A stretch of DNA of 26,630 nucleotides from an uncultured Parasutterella sp. (GTDB taxonomy: Bacteria; Pseudomonadota; Gammaproteobacteria; Burkholderiales; Burkholderiaceae_F), in assembly GCA_900766055.1 (NCBI GenBank), contig CAAFTZ010000009.1, positions 1-26,630 of the forward strand. The letters run 5' to 3'. Position numbers and translations under genes: made by a program. The notes under the pieces were generated by a model. It saw nothing but the letters and a program-made list of their open reading frames with translations, ran no database searches and was not told where the DNA came from. This document shows, in pieces, positions 14,712-22,533 of the stretch. How positions within the stretch are numbered: position 1 is the stretch's first letter; every line of letters starts with the position of its first letter.

Positions 14712-15443
14712 ATGCAAAAACCCGTCTGGAAAAAGATTGCAGAAGAAATCTCTTTGGAAGTCTCGTTAGGAAGGTGGACAGTCGGCTCTATCATCCCGAA
14801 CGAGATTGATTTGGCTAAAAGATATAAAGTCAGCCGCGACACAATGCGGAAAGCCTTGACTTATCTCACGCAACAGGGACTTTTTGAACGTAAGCCGCAT
14901 ATCGGAACCAGAGTTAAATCCAGAACAAGAACAGGCAAGTTCCTTAGCGAGTTAGACGGCATTAGAGATATTGACCATTACGGCAATCAATACCCGAGAA
15001 AAATCCAGAACGTTACTCAGTTGGTCGTCGATGAAGAATTGGCAGAACGGTTGTCTTTAAAGCCCGGGGATCTGGTCATTCGCTTTAAAAACATTCGTGT
15101 CGCTTCTGAGAAAGTTCAAGAGACCGTGGTCGTGACGTACGTTTATATTCCGGCTGAAGCAGCCGAGGTCTTAGAGATAGTGAAGAAACGCCCCGAAGAA
15201 CTCATTATTACATTGGCAGAAGAAGTCCTCGGACGGGAATGTGATGAAGTTAAGCAAACTTTCTCGGGCACGATCATGCCTGACGAGGTGGCAGATTTAT
15301 TTAAAGTTCCTCACGGGACGGCGGCTTTAAAGATTATTCGGAATTACATGGATGTTCGTGGGCGAACGATCGTTGCATCCGAATCGTTTCATACGGCAGA
15401 TCGATTCTCTTTTTCCGTTGCTGTGAAGAAGAAAAAGTACTAA
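14712..15443 (+). CDS. GntR-family (HutC/UTRA type) transcription regulator
   Basis: A 243-residue cytoplasmic regulator. Residues 5-70 form the GntR winged helix (VWKKIAEEISLEV, IPNEIDLAKRYKVSRDTMRKAL, GTRV). About 85-240 is a UTRA effector domain with the usual AERLSLKPGDLVIRF segment and the late ASESFHTADRF strand. It is divergent from the lyase-transporter operon, so it most likely controls those genes in response to their substrate. The ATG at 14712 fits the family N terminus, although no good ribosome binding site precedes it. A TTG at 14673 in the same frame is an alternative that would add 13 residues. Confidence 0.88.
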   Translation: MQKPVWKKIAEEISLEVSLGRWTVGSIIPNEIDLAKRYKVSRDTMRKALTYLTQQGLFERKPHIGTRVKSRTRTGKFLSELDGIRDIDHYGNQYPRKIQNVTQLVVDEELAERLSLKPGDLVIRFKNIRVASEKVQETVVVTYVYIPAEAAEVLEIVKKRPEELIITLAEEVLGRECDEVKQTFSGTIMPDEVADLFKVPHGTAALKIIRNYMDVRGRTIVASESFHTADRFSFSVAVKKKKY

Positions 15444-15561
15444 TTAGGAAAACATCCTAGATTTTGCAGAAAAGGTTGTGCTTTAGGCTGATTCGACTTG
15501 CTCATTTCTCTCTGAATCGCTACGCTCAGAGTTGCACCCAAGAAGAATCTCAAGATCTCAA

Positions 15562-16524
15562 ATGCACAAAACTACAAAACGCGGTTTCCTCAAGGCCGCA
15601 CTTGCCTCCGGATTGGCGCTTGAAGCTTTTCCGGTTCGTTCTGCTTTCCAAAAGAGCTCCGAGCAATTAATCACGATTATCGACTTAGATAAGTGCGACG
15701 GCTGCACAGATTTGTCGATTCCTGCGTGCGTCAAAGCCTGCCGTGCTAAAAATCAGGCTCGCTATCCAGAGCCGCAGAAGCCGGTGCAGCCTTACTGGCC
15801 TCAGTCCAAGTATGAGGACTTTTCAAACGATCGGGATAACATTTCTCGGCTGACTCCGTACAACTGGATTTATCTTCAGCATGTTTCCGTTGACGGAAAA
15901 GATATTTATCTTCCGAGACGCTGCATGCAATGCTTCGATGCTCCATGCCGCAAGCTCTGTCCTTTTGGAGCCATCGACCAAACTAAACAAGGCGCGGTAA
16001 AGATTGATGATCGCGTGTGTTTCGGGGGCGCTAAGTGCCGAGACGTTTGTCCTTGGAACATTCCTCAGCGTCAGGCCGGTGTCGGCATCTACCTCAAGGT
16101 AGAACCGAAATTAGCCGGCGGCGGAGTCATGTACAAATGCGATTTCTGCGCTGACCTCATCGCACAAGGGAAAGAGCCGGCATGCTCGACGGAATGCCCC
16201 AAAAAAGCCATGTTGGTTCTCCCCATCTCGCGGGCAGAAGAAAAGTTCAAACCCTTAACAAAAGACCGTTTTGTATACGGTAAAGAAGAAAACGGCGGAA
16301 CCGCAACTTGGTATGTTTGCTCTGTGCCCTTTGAAAAGATCAACCGTCAGCTGCACTCCCAATTGCCAAAGAATCATCCGGGAAGACCGCTCATGAACGA
16401 AGTCGATTCGAAACTGAGTCAGTCGACGCCTTTAGTGCTCGGAACTTTGGCTGCACCGATTGTGGCTTTGGGAGCATCCGTCGCCCTAAGAAAAAGAAAG
16501 AACGACAAAGATCAATCTCAATAA
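15562..16524 (+). CDS. Tat-exported multi-cluster ferredoxin subunit with C-terminal membrane anchor
   Basis: A 320-residue electron-transfer protein of the FdnH/DmsB/TtrB type. The N terminus TTKRGFLKAAL is a Tat signal with Lys-Arg in place of Arg-Arg. Cysteines fall in four groups: 45, 48, 56, 60; 121, 124, 129, 133; 153, 159, 163; and 193, 196, 208, 212. The third group reads CFGGAKCRDVCP, with Gly156 where the second ligand should be, so that cluster may be [3Fe-4S]. About residues 288-309 form a C-terminal membrane helix followed by Lys/Arg-rich residues, as in FdnH. The start at the ATG 15562 is chosen because it begins the signal; a TTG at 15532 is less likely. It is 12 bp upstream of a cytochrome b gene. 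No molybdopterin subunit is adjacent. Confidence 0.87.
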   Translation: MHKTTKRGFLKAALASGLALEAFPVRSAFQKSSEQLITIIDLDKCDGCTDLSIPACVKACRAKNQARYPEPQKPVQPYWPQSKYEDFSNDRDNISRLTPYNWIYLQHVSVDGKDIYLPRRCMQCFDAPCRKLCPFGAIDQTKQGAVKIDDRVCFGGAKCRDVCPWNIPQRQAGVGIYLKVEPKLAGGGVMYKCDFCADLIAQGKEPACSTECPKKAMLVLPISRAEEKFKPLTKDRFVYGKEENGGTATWYVCSVPFEKINRQLHSQLPKNHPGRPLMNEVDSKLSQSTPLVLGTLAAPIVALGASVALRKRKNDKDQSQ

Positions 16525-16536
16525 GGCGGTGCGGAA

Positions 16537-17166
16537 ATGAAAATCATCAGACAACCTCTAACTAATCGAGTTGTGCATTGGGGCATCGCATTGAGCTGTT
16601 TCGGATTGATTTTTACCGGAATACTTCAGATGCCTGTAGCTAAGAGATACGGCCTGACATCTTTAGGAGAGTGGATGGGAAACTACTTTACGACGTTGTC
16701 TATGCATTACTTTTTCGGGCTGATCTTTGTGTTCTTTTGCTGCTTCCATGTCTTCTACCATGCACTGAATAAAGAGTTCGACATTGTTCCGAAGAAGGGT
16801 GACGTAAAGGGGAGCATCCTGATTTTTAAAGCCATTCTCTCCGGAAAGAAAGAGCCTCCGAGCGCGAAATACCTGCCGGAACAACGTTTGGCCTGGGCCG
16901 CTTTTGCGGTCACGTTCTTAATTCTGATCGTCACGGGCCTTCTGAAAACCTATAAAAACCTTCCGGGCGTTCAGTTGGACGATCCTTGGACGTTTTACAT
17001 TGCTCAGTTCCATAACCTTGGTTTTGTGCTCTGTCTTCTTTTGTTTGCCGGCCATATGGCAGCTTTCGTAATCAAGGTCAACCGTAATCTTCTGCCGGCA
17101 ATGTTCTCCGGCAAGGTGGACAGAGAATACGCTCTTGAGCGCCATTCCCTTTGGTCACCCGAGTAA
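16537..17166 (+). CDS. Membrane cytochrome b subunit (formate dehydrogenase gamma-like)
   Basis: A 209-residue inner-membrane protein with four predicted helices (about 13-31, 54-75, 118-137, 155-180). Its histidines (14, 57, 71, 75, 159, 173) are placed as haem b ligands, as in FdnI and other di-haem quinone-linked cytochromes. The opening RVVHWGIALS is typical of this family. It would exchange electrons between the quinone pool and the ferredoxin encoded 12 bp upstream. Together they form the membrane half of an oxidoreductase whose periplasmic catalytic partner is not adjacent. The gene ends before a convergent response-regulator gene. Confidence 0.88.
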   Translation: MKIIRQPLTNRVVHWGIALSCFGLIFTGILQMPVAKRYGLTSLGEWMGNYFTTLSMHYFFGLIFVFFCCFHVFYHALNKEFDIVPKKGDVKGSILIFKAILSGKKEPPSAKYLPEQRLAWAAFAVTFLILIVTGLLKTYKNLPGVQLDDPWTFYIAQFHNLGFVLCLLLFAGHMAAFVIKVNRNLLPAMFSGKVDREYALERHSLWSPE

Positions 17167-17175
17167 CTTCTATAT

Positions 17176-17207
17176 GTCCGGTGTCTCATGTGTATGGAAC
17201 ACCGGGC
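17176..17207. terminator. Hairpin between convergent cytochrome b and response-regulator genes
   Basis: GTCCGGTGT (17176-17184) pairs with ACACCGGGC (17199-17207), 9 bp with one wobble, followed by only TTT on the plus strand. A weak, possibly two-way terminator. Confidence 0.5.
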
Positions 17208-17208
17208 T

Positions 17209-17832
17209 TTAGAAATGAATATCTTTGACTTTCTCGCGAAAGTCGTCTCCGTTGCGGACGTTGTATCTTTTAAAAATATTTTGCCGATAGCGCTCCAACG
17301 TTCGCTGGCTAATGTTGAGATGTTCGGAGATTAAAGCACTGTCCATTCCTTGTTTAAGGTCGTGGGCGACTTGCCGTTCTCTTTCGGTTAAAGAGTTGAA
17401 GATCCCAAGTGGTGACTCCTTATAAGCGGCTTGTCTTCGCTGAATATCTTTTTTGACGCTTCGAGTGACGGCCGCGAGAAGTTCTTCTGATCGAAACGGT
17501 TTTTTAAAGAAATCGAAAGCTCCGTTTCTAAATGCCTCTATGGCCGTGTCCAACGTTCCGTAACTGCTCATAAAGATGATCGGACATACGTAGCCCGCAG
17601 CATCTAAGCGGCGTTGGACTTCCAAACCATTTGCCTTAGGCATTTGGATGTCAAGTAGCAGGCAGCCGGATTTCTCATCATCCCAGCTCTGAAAAAGTGC
17701 TTCAACATCGTTGAAGGTCTCGACAGTCCAGCCTTCGGTAGTCAGAAAGTAGTCGATGGAATCAAGAAGTTCCTCGTCGTCATCGAGGACTCTGATGACA
17801 AAATCTGATTTGTTCAGTATTTCCGAGTTCAT
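17209..17832 (-). CDS. FixJ/TtrR-like response regulator (system 1)
   Basis: A 207-residue cytoplasmic DNA-binding regulator. The receiver domain covers residues 11-130, with acidic residues in LDDDEE (16-21), phospho-acceptor Asp61 in LLLDIQMP and Lys111 in FFKKPF. The LuxR-type helix-turn-helix is near the C terminus (SLTERERQVAHDLKQG, ISQRTLERYRQNIFKRY). The ATG at 17832 follows AAAGG at good spacing. It lies inside the end of the kinase gene in a different frame, overlapping by 53 nt, so the two are translationally coupled. A frame reaching 17919 would add non-receiver sequence and is rejected. It is the last gene of the DJ-1, kinase, regulator operon. It probably binds the ACTAC-N4-GTAGT palindromes found nearby (inference). 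Confidence 0.9.
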   Translation of the reverse strand: MNSEILNKSDFVIRVLDDDEELLDSIDYFLTTEGWTVETFNDVEALFQSWDDEKSGCLLLDIQMPKANGLEVQRRLDAAGYVCPIIFMSSYGTLDTAIEAFRNGAFDFFKKPFRSEELLAAVTRSVKKDIQRRQAAYKESPLGIFNSLTERERQVAHDLKQGMDSALISEHLNISQRTLERYRQNIFKRYNVRNGDDFREKVKDIHF

Positions 17833-19705
17833 TGGGTTGCCTTTCGGTGGAGATAGGAAATTCGATTCTGACAAGGAGTCCTCCGAATCGGTTGTTGCTA
17901 TATGAAATAGTTCCGGCATTCAGACATACGATGGCTTCAACAATGTTGAGACCGATGCCCATGTTCTCCGGCGTGTGCTTAAGTGCATGTTTGTTCTTGC
18001 TGTTAAGTCGAATCGCTTCGATTTGGCAAGAGGACAAAGCGGGGCCGGAATCTTCGAATTCGACAGATACGAGAGAGCTTGTTTGTCGGATTGAAACTAG
18101 AATTTTCTTTTGCTTCTGTTGGCTAACAGCGCGAAGACTATTCTTCAGAATATTCAGGAAGGCAAGTTTAAGTTGATCTGCGGCACAGTAAACACGACAG
18201 TCGCTCTCAGCGTCTAACAAAACTTCATTATCTGGAACAGAGTAAAGAGTTTTGAAATCCTCAATTGCCTCGGAGATGATGCCGCACAAATCTTCATGAC
18301 GTAGCTCGACGCCTTTTCCAGAGAAATCTCTGACGGATCTGATAATACTGTTAATTTTTTCTGCTCTGAGTCTGATCTTTTCAAGGACCATAAGTTGTCG
18401 GTCTAGGTTGTCTCCAACGTTTTCATACAGTGATTTTTCAAGTCCGTTTAAGTAAAGGAGCATGGATGAAACCGGCTGAGCTAAATCATGAGCGACAGCG
18501 GAACAAATCTGAGCAGTTTTAAGCCTTTGAGCACTTGTTCGATAACACGCCTCAATATCGGAACTTTTTCTTCTGAGAGAGCGTTCGCGCTCGTGAGCTT
18601 TCAAAAGCATTTCCGTTCTCTTTTTAACCAACCCTCTTGCGTAAAGAGAACTGAGAATAAGGAAAAGGAAAGACAGGGCGACACCGGAGATGAGGTAGCG
18701 ATATCGATGGACGGCCTCTGAAAAAGTGATGAAGTTTAAATGGCTAAAGGGCCCGATTTTTAACGATTGATAGAGTTCATCCACCGGCGTGAAGTCGCCG
18801 GCAACCATCCAACCGTAGCCGGGCGGGTACCTTGTTTCCTGTACCTCTTTCAGAATGCGGCGAATAGTATCAAGGTCTAGTGTCGGAGGAATAAGAAGAC
18901 TGTAACCGGGATAAAGCTGCGTACTGGTGACGCAATTGGAAAAACGATTTTTCTTTTCATTGATGACCTTATATTTTTCGAAAAGATCTTCTCCGCCGTG
19001 GGCAATTAACTCCTCTGCGTAACAAGAGTCAAGAACGATGACATCCACCCGTCCGTCTTCTAAAGCTTTGATGCGCTCTTCAGGTTTGTTCCCGAGATAA
19101 AGCGTCTTTCGAAAGAAGTGATCCGGATCGAACCCTTCATCGAGAATTTCTTTTTTGGGGATCAACTCCCCTCTGAAAGCGTCTTTGAGATTAGTTCCGA
19201 GAATTTTTCCTTTTAAGTCTGAGAAATTTGAGATTCTTTCGTCATCTCGCAGAGCAAAAAATACTGCGCCCAACGAACGATTTGGGTTAGGGCAATCCGG
19301 AGTAACGGCTGTCGAAAGGTCCCGTAATCCGGCGTGAACATTTCGTCGGTAAACCGATGGACCGGCAATGATTAAATCTGCCTTTTTTTCTGCAATAGCT
19401 TTGTCGAGTTCATGCCAATTCACCGAATAAACGGCAACTTTTTTGGGCGATACTGCACGCCGGATAGCTTCAAGAGTTGGCCCCAACAACGGCTGCTTGC
19501 GGTCAGGGTCTGTGAAGTCTGTACCGTAAACACGGAAAGTATCGGTACTTTCTGAACAGACCGCGGCTCCGGAGAGGCAAAAGATAAGGAATAGGCTAGA
19601 TAGAAAATAGCGAAGGACAAGCGATGACTCCGGGGATGTTGATTGCACAGAGCAAAGACATCCTCGGAGAAGAGCAAAAGCTTTTTGTGATGAGCCTTCG
19701 GTCAT
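17780..19705 (-). CDS. TtrS-like sensor histidine kinase with periplasmic binding domain (system 1)
   Basis: A 641-residue inner-membrane kinase. After a signal-like hydrophobic segment (34-50), about residues 55-325 form a PhnD/TtrS-like periplasmic solute-binding domain (for example PLLGPTLEAIRRAV and DLIIAGPSVYRR). A membrane helix follows at 338-356, then a charged linker. The kinase core has H-box VAHDLAQP (His406), N-box LNILKNSLRAV (Asn522), EDSG (551-554) and the glycine loop MGIGLNIVE (582-590). TtrS-type proteins sense oxidised respiratory substrates in the periplasm. This ligand is unknown. The ATG at 19705 has no clear ribosome binding site and gives an unusually long, 33-residue region before the signal. 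It begins 24 nt after the DJ-1 stop and overlaps the regulator gene at its 3' end. Confidence 0.88.
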   Translation of the reverse strand: MTEGSSQKAFALLRGCLCSVQSTSPESSLVLRYFLSSLFLIFCLSGAAVCSESTDTFRVYGTDFTDPDRKQPLLGPTLEAIRRAVSPKKVAVYSVNWHELDKAIAEKKADLIIAGPSVYRRNVHAGLRDLSTAVTPDCPNPNRSLGAVFFALRDDERISNFSDLKGKILGTNLKDAFRGELIPKKEILDEGFDPDHFFRKTLYLGNKPEERIKALEDGRVDVIVLDSCYAEELIAHGGEDLFEKYKVINEKKNRFSNCVTSTQLYPGYSLLIPPTLDLDTIRRILKEVQETRYPPGYGWMVAGDFTPVDELYQSLKIGPFSHLNFITFSEAVHRYRYLISGVALSFLFLILSSLYARGLVKKRTEMLLKAHERERSLRRKSSDIEACYRTSAQRLKTAQICSAVAHDLAQPVSSMLLYLNGLEKSLYENVGDNLDRQLMVLEKIRLRAEKINSIIRSVRDFSGKGVELRHEDLCGIISEAIEDFKTLYSVPDNEVLLDAESDCRVYCAADQLKLAFLNILKNSLRAVSQQKQKKILVSIRQTSSLVSVEFEDSGPALSSCQIEAIRLNSKNKHALKHTPENMGIGLNIVEAIVCLNAGTISYSNNRFGGLLVRIEFPISTERQPNELGNTEQIRFCHQSPR

Positions 19706-19729
19706 TTTATGAAGAAGGAAATTAAAGGA

Positions 19730-20392
19730 TTATTCCTTCACGCCGTCCGGCCATTGTTTCAGATCGTTGTAGTAGAAACGTTTTTTAATGAAAGTGCTGT
19801 CTCCGCCTAAGGCATCTACCAAAGCAAAGGCAAACGGTAGGGCAGTGCCGGGAGCTTTGCTCGTGATTAATTTTCCATCGATGACCACCGTCTCCGGTTT
19901 GTAAGTAACCTCCTTGTAGAGAGGTTCAGTTCTTTTTCCGGGGTATGCGGTGATCGTCTTGCCTTTCAGTACACCGGCTGTCGCTAAAACGTTAGGGCCC
20001 GCACACATGGCTCCGATGAACTTTCCGGCGTCTGAATAAGCTTTTGCGAGTTCAAGAACGCGATTATCGGCAACTAAATGGTCGATGCCTGTCCAACCTC
20101 CGGGAATGACCAGCATGTCATAGTCTTTGTAAGGCGTTAACCGTTTGGCATCCATCGGAAGGACTTTATCCGCCTTGATGGTGATTTCATGGGCACCGGG
20201 GACGTATTCGCCGGCAATGCTCACGGAATCGACATTGAAGCCGCCTCTTCTGAGGACGTCGATGATTTCAACGGTTTCACCCTCTTCGAAACCCGGAGAC
20301 AAGAGCACCATTACTTTTGCCGGAGAAGCTGCAAAAGCAAGCGTAGTGCTGGAGGCCAAAATGAGGGAAAGAAAAAGTTTTTTGGATTGCAT
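19730..20392 (-). CDS. Exported DJ-1/PfpI-family protein
   Basis: A 220-residue protein with a clear Sec signal peptide (MQSKKLFLSLILASSTTLAFAA), so it is periplasmic. Most DJ-1-fold proteins are cytoplasmic. The mature part has the DJ-1 pattern: PGFEEGE (33-39, with the Glu that contacts the active Cys), LVIPGGW (94-100) and the nucleophile elbow GAMCAGP with Cys130. Family members include glyoxalases, deglycase-like and isocyanide-hydrating enzymes, and regulators; the reaction here cannot be assigned. AGGAGAAACAG precedes the ATG at 20392, and a longer frame to 20428 would mask the signal. It is the first gene of an operon with a sensor kinase and regulator, and it is preceded by the shared 31-bp element. 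It may process or bind the signal that the kinase senses (inference). Confidence 0.87.
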   Translation of the reverse strand: MQSKKLFLSLILASSTTLAFAASPAKVMVLLSPGFEEGETVEIIDVLRRGGFNVDSVSIAGEYVPGAHEITIKADKVLPMDAKRLTPYKDYDMLVIPGGWTGIDHLVADNRVLELAKAYSDAGKFIGAMCAGPNVLATAGVLKGKTITAYPGKRTEPLYKEVTYKPETVVIDGKLITSKAPGTALPFAFALVDALGGDSTFIKKRFYYNDLKQWPDGVKE

Positions 20393-20441
20393 AACTGTTT
20401 CTCCTATGAGAGAAGAGCTGAGGAACAAATCTTATGTTTGA

Positions 20442-20472
20442 CCACTACCTAGGTAGTGTGCGAATAATCAAA
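20442..20472 (-). promoter_or_regulatory. Shared 31-bp regulatory element upstream of the DJ-1-kinase-regulator operon
   Basis: Read on the minus strand it is TTTGAT-N4-CGCA-N3-TACCTAGGTAGTGG. The core CACTACCTAGGTAGTG (20443-20458) is a perfect 16-bp palindrome. The same element, with the same spacing and 26 of 31 identical bases, precedes the second flavoprotein gene. The binding protein is inferred to be one of the two FixJ/TtrR-like regulators. The end of the element is 49 nt before the DJ-1 ATG. Confidence 0.75.
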
Positions 20473-20563
20473 TAAGGTGCGTTTTCTAAGGGAAACTCTC
20501 AGGAATTAACCGCAAGATATTCTTTCGAGAAAGGGCAGTGTATGAAACGGAAATCAAAGTTTG

Positions 20564-20597
20564 AAAAAAGCCCGGACAAAAATTACGAGTCCGGGCT
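20564..20597 (-). terminator. Rho-independent terminator of flavoprotein gene 1
   Basis: AGCCCGGAC (20569-20577) pairs perfectly with GTCCGGGCT (20589-20597). On the minus strand it is followed by TTTTTTCAA. It lies 40 bp after the stop codon. Confidence 0.9.
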
Positions 20598-20637
20598 GAA
20601 AATCACGATAGGTCTTTAGACAAGAAGTTAGACTGAA

Positions 20638-22218
20638 TTAGCCCCAAGGTTTCTCAGCAGCAGCGTTGGCGCCGGCAATTCTGCCGAATACCATCGCTTC
20701 TGCGTTATTGCATGCACCCTGGTAAATGGGCCCCCACATAGAACCGAGTTCGCCTGCTACGTAGAAGCGAGAGATCGGTTGGCCGAAGGCATCTAAAACT
20801 TGACCTTTGACGTTCTTACGAGGACCGCCCTGAGTGTTCACAAGCGTCGGATAGAGCTCAACAGCGTAGAAGGGACCAGTCTTGATCGGAGCAGAAATTT
20901 CGGGACCGTCGAAAGCGTAAGAACCTTTGCCTTTCGCCCTAAGAGGTCTTCCGAATTCAGTGTCTTTGCCGGCATCCATGTCAGCGTTCCATTTAGAAAC
21001 GGTTTGCTCCAGTGCTCCTTCAGGGAGGCCAATCTGTTTGGCTAAGTCGGTGAGATTATCTGCTCTCTTCACAACACCGAGCTTGACTTCCTTACTCAGA
21101 TCCTTAGACCAGCGGTGTCCTTCTCGGTTAATGGCGTATCCGGAGCCGAGGCTCGATCCCATCGGGCCCTTGTCCACCGTCTTCTGATCAAAAATCATGT
21201 AGCAGGGGATGCGCGGGTACATATGACGGAACGCGTCCAGGTGTGCGGCGACATACATTTGGCAATGACCGTCAATTTTTTCACTGCTGAAGCGCTTGCC
21301 GTCCTGGTCAACCCAAATGTAGCCCGGGCCTTTCGGAGAAATCGAGACGCTGGTCTTATATCCCGGGTAGCGAACGCCGAGGAAGGCGGAATAGGCATTC
21401 ATATGCCAAAGTTTTGCACCCATGGACTGAGCTAATCTCAGACCGTCACCCGTATTTCCGGGGTTGCCGATAGCGCCGACGCCATAGCCCATGGTGAAGT
21501 TCTGCAGGCTCTCAGGGTCAAATTCGTAACCGCCGGCGGCAAGAATGACCGCCTTCTTAGCCTTGATGTTGATGTTTTTATCACCGCTCTTTGCGACAAC
21601 GCCGACAACTTCATCTCCATTTCTAAGAATGGACACAACCGGAGTATTCAGCATGACGGGAATTTTTCTCTTTTCGACTGCACCCTTCAGAAGGTCGAAT
21701 AAGCAGTCCCCGCTGCCTTTTCGAGGAGCTCCTTTTACTCCGCGAATACGGTAGCGTTTGATCGTGTCAGCGCCTTCAAGGTTCTTGAAGCCGGCGTAAC
21801 CGTAAACGAACATTCCGACGTTGTCTCCGAGAGAAGTGAGCCAATTTCTTAACTCGCCGGTTCCGTTTACGAAAGCTTTAAGAAGTTCTTCATCCATTTC
21901 GGCATGGGAGAAAGCATAGCTTGCCTTCAGGTATTTATAGGCTTCGTTAAGATCATCAGGGATCATGAAACCGCCGGCAGAGACGGCAGTGTTGCCGCCG
22001 GCAGCAGGCATTTTTTCCAGAATAAGAACCTGACTTCCGGCATCGTGGGCGGAAATAGCTGCAGAGGCGCCGGCTCCGCCGAAACCTACCACGATGACAT
22101 CAGTTTCTTTGTCCCACTTTGTATCCGAGGCAACGCTTTTAGCTTGAGCGGAAGCGATGGATCCTACGGAAGCCAAAGCAGCGACGGTTCCTTTGAGGAA
22201 CATTCTTTTTGTTAGCAT
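20638..22218 (-). CDS. Tat-exported FAD-binding reductase (flavocytochrome c / FAD_binding_2 family), paralogue 1
   Basis: A 526-residue periplasmic flavoprotein. The signal TKRMFLKGTVAALASVGSIA is Tat-like, with Lys-Arg in place of Arg-Arg and cleavage after AQA (about residue 26). FAD-binding landmarks are VGFGGAGASAA (44-54), LEK (67-69), AGGNTAVSAGG (73-83), AAGGYEF (227-233), GNTGDG (254-259) and AGELGS (488-493). It has no haem-binding CxxCH and no FMN-binding domain, so electrons must arrive from a separate donor. Fumarate-reductase landmarks are altered: the HHTMGG-type motif is VNTQGG (460-465), and the late GANRLGGN-type motif is YQGACNNAEA (499-508). Fumarate is thus an unlikely substrate. 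It is divergent from sensor kinase 2, and a palindrome lies between them. Confidence 0.88.
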   Translation of the reverse strand: MLTKRMFLKGTVAALASVGSIASAQAKSVASDTKWDKETDVIVVGFGGAGASAAISAHDAGSQVLILEKMPAAGGNTAVSAGGFMIPDDLNEAYKYLKASYAFSHAEMDEELLKAFVNGTGELRNWLTSLGDNVGMFVYGYAGFKNLEGADTIKRYRIRGVKGAPRKGSGDCLFDLLKGAVEKRKIPVMLNTPVVSILRNGDEVVGVVAKSGDKNINIKAKKAVILAAGGYEFDPESLQNFTMGYGVGAIGNPGNTGDGLRLAQSMGAKLWHMNAYSAFLGVRYPGYKTSVSISPKGPGYIWVDQDGKRFSSEKIDGHCQMYVAAHLDAFRHMYPRIPCYMIFDQKTVDKGPMGSSLGSGYAINREGHRWSKDLSKEVKLGVVKRADNLTDLAKQIGLPEGALEQTVSKWNADMDAGKDTEFGRPLRAKGKGSYAFDGPEISAPIKTGPFYAVELYPTLVNTQGGPRKNVKGQVLDAFGQPISRFYVAGELGSMWGPIYQGACNNAEAMVFGRIAGANAAAEKPWG

Positions 22219-22318
22219 CGTTATTCTCCAATGAATTTGAAATCGGAGAGTTGGATGTTCCGCTTGTTTCGAAAAGAGATCGCAGAATCTTCAACTCTCG
22301 GGTTAAGTCTCTTAAAAA

Positions 22319-22334
22319 AACTACGCGCGTAGTT
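22319..22334. promoter_or_regulatory. Palindrome between flavoprotein 1 and sensor kinase 2
   Basis: AACTACGCGCGTAGTT is a perfect 16-bp palindrome with the same outer arms (ACTAC-N4-GTAGT) as the element before the DJ-1 operon but a GCGC centre. On the strand of flavoprotein 1 it is also preceded by CGCA, one base closer than in the other two sites. It lies about 100 bp before the flavoprotein ATG and 199 bp before the kinase ATG. The rest of the 22219-22533 gap holds no gene. A loose FNR-like word (TTGAG-N4-ATCAT at 22409-22422) was noted but is weak. Confidence 0.6.
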
Positions 22335-22533
22335 GCGATATTTAATTCGCGGGAGGGCAGAATCTGAAGCTGGCGAGCCAGATAGGAAGCTAAAGAAAAC
22401 GTTAATTTTTGAGTTCGATCATTTGAGCTAGAGTAAAAACAGGAAGTTCCTGCGGTCGTGGTTCGCAATGCAGATGTAAATCTCGAGACATAGCACGACC
22501 TTCTGTGGATACGTTAGGTTTTCGTGTTGAATC

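Noticed and set aside
15444..15460. TAGGA-N5-TCCTA repeat after the GntR gene as a terminator or FixJ-type site
   Set aside because: The stem is only 5 bp, the following T-run is short, and the half-sites do not match the ACTAC-N4-GTAGT pattern.
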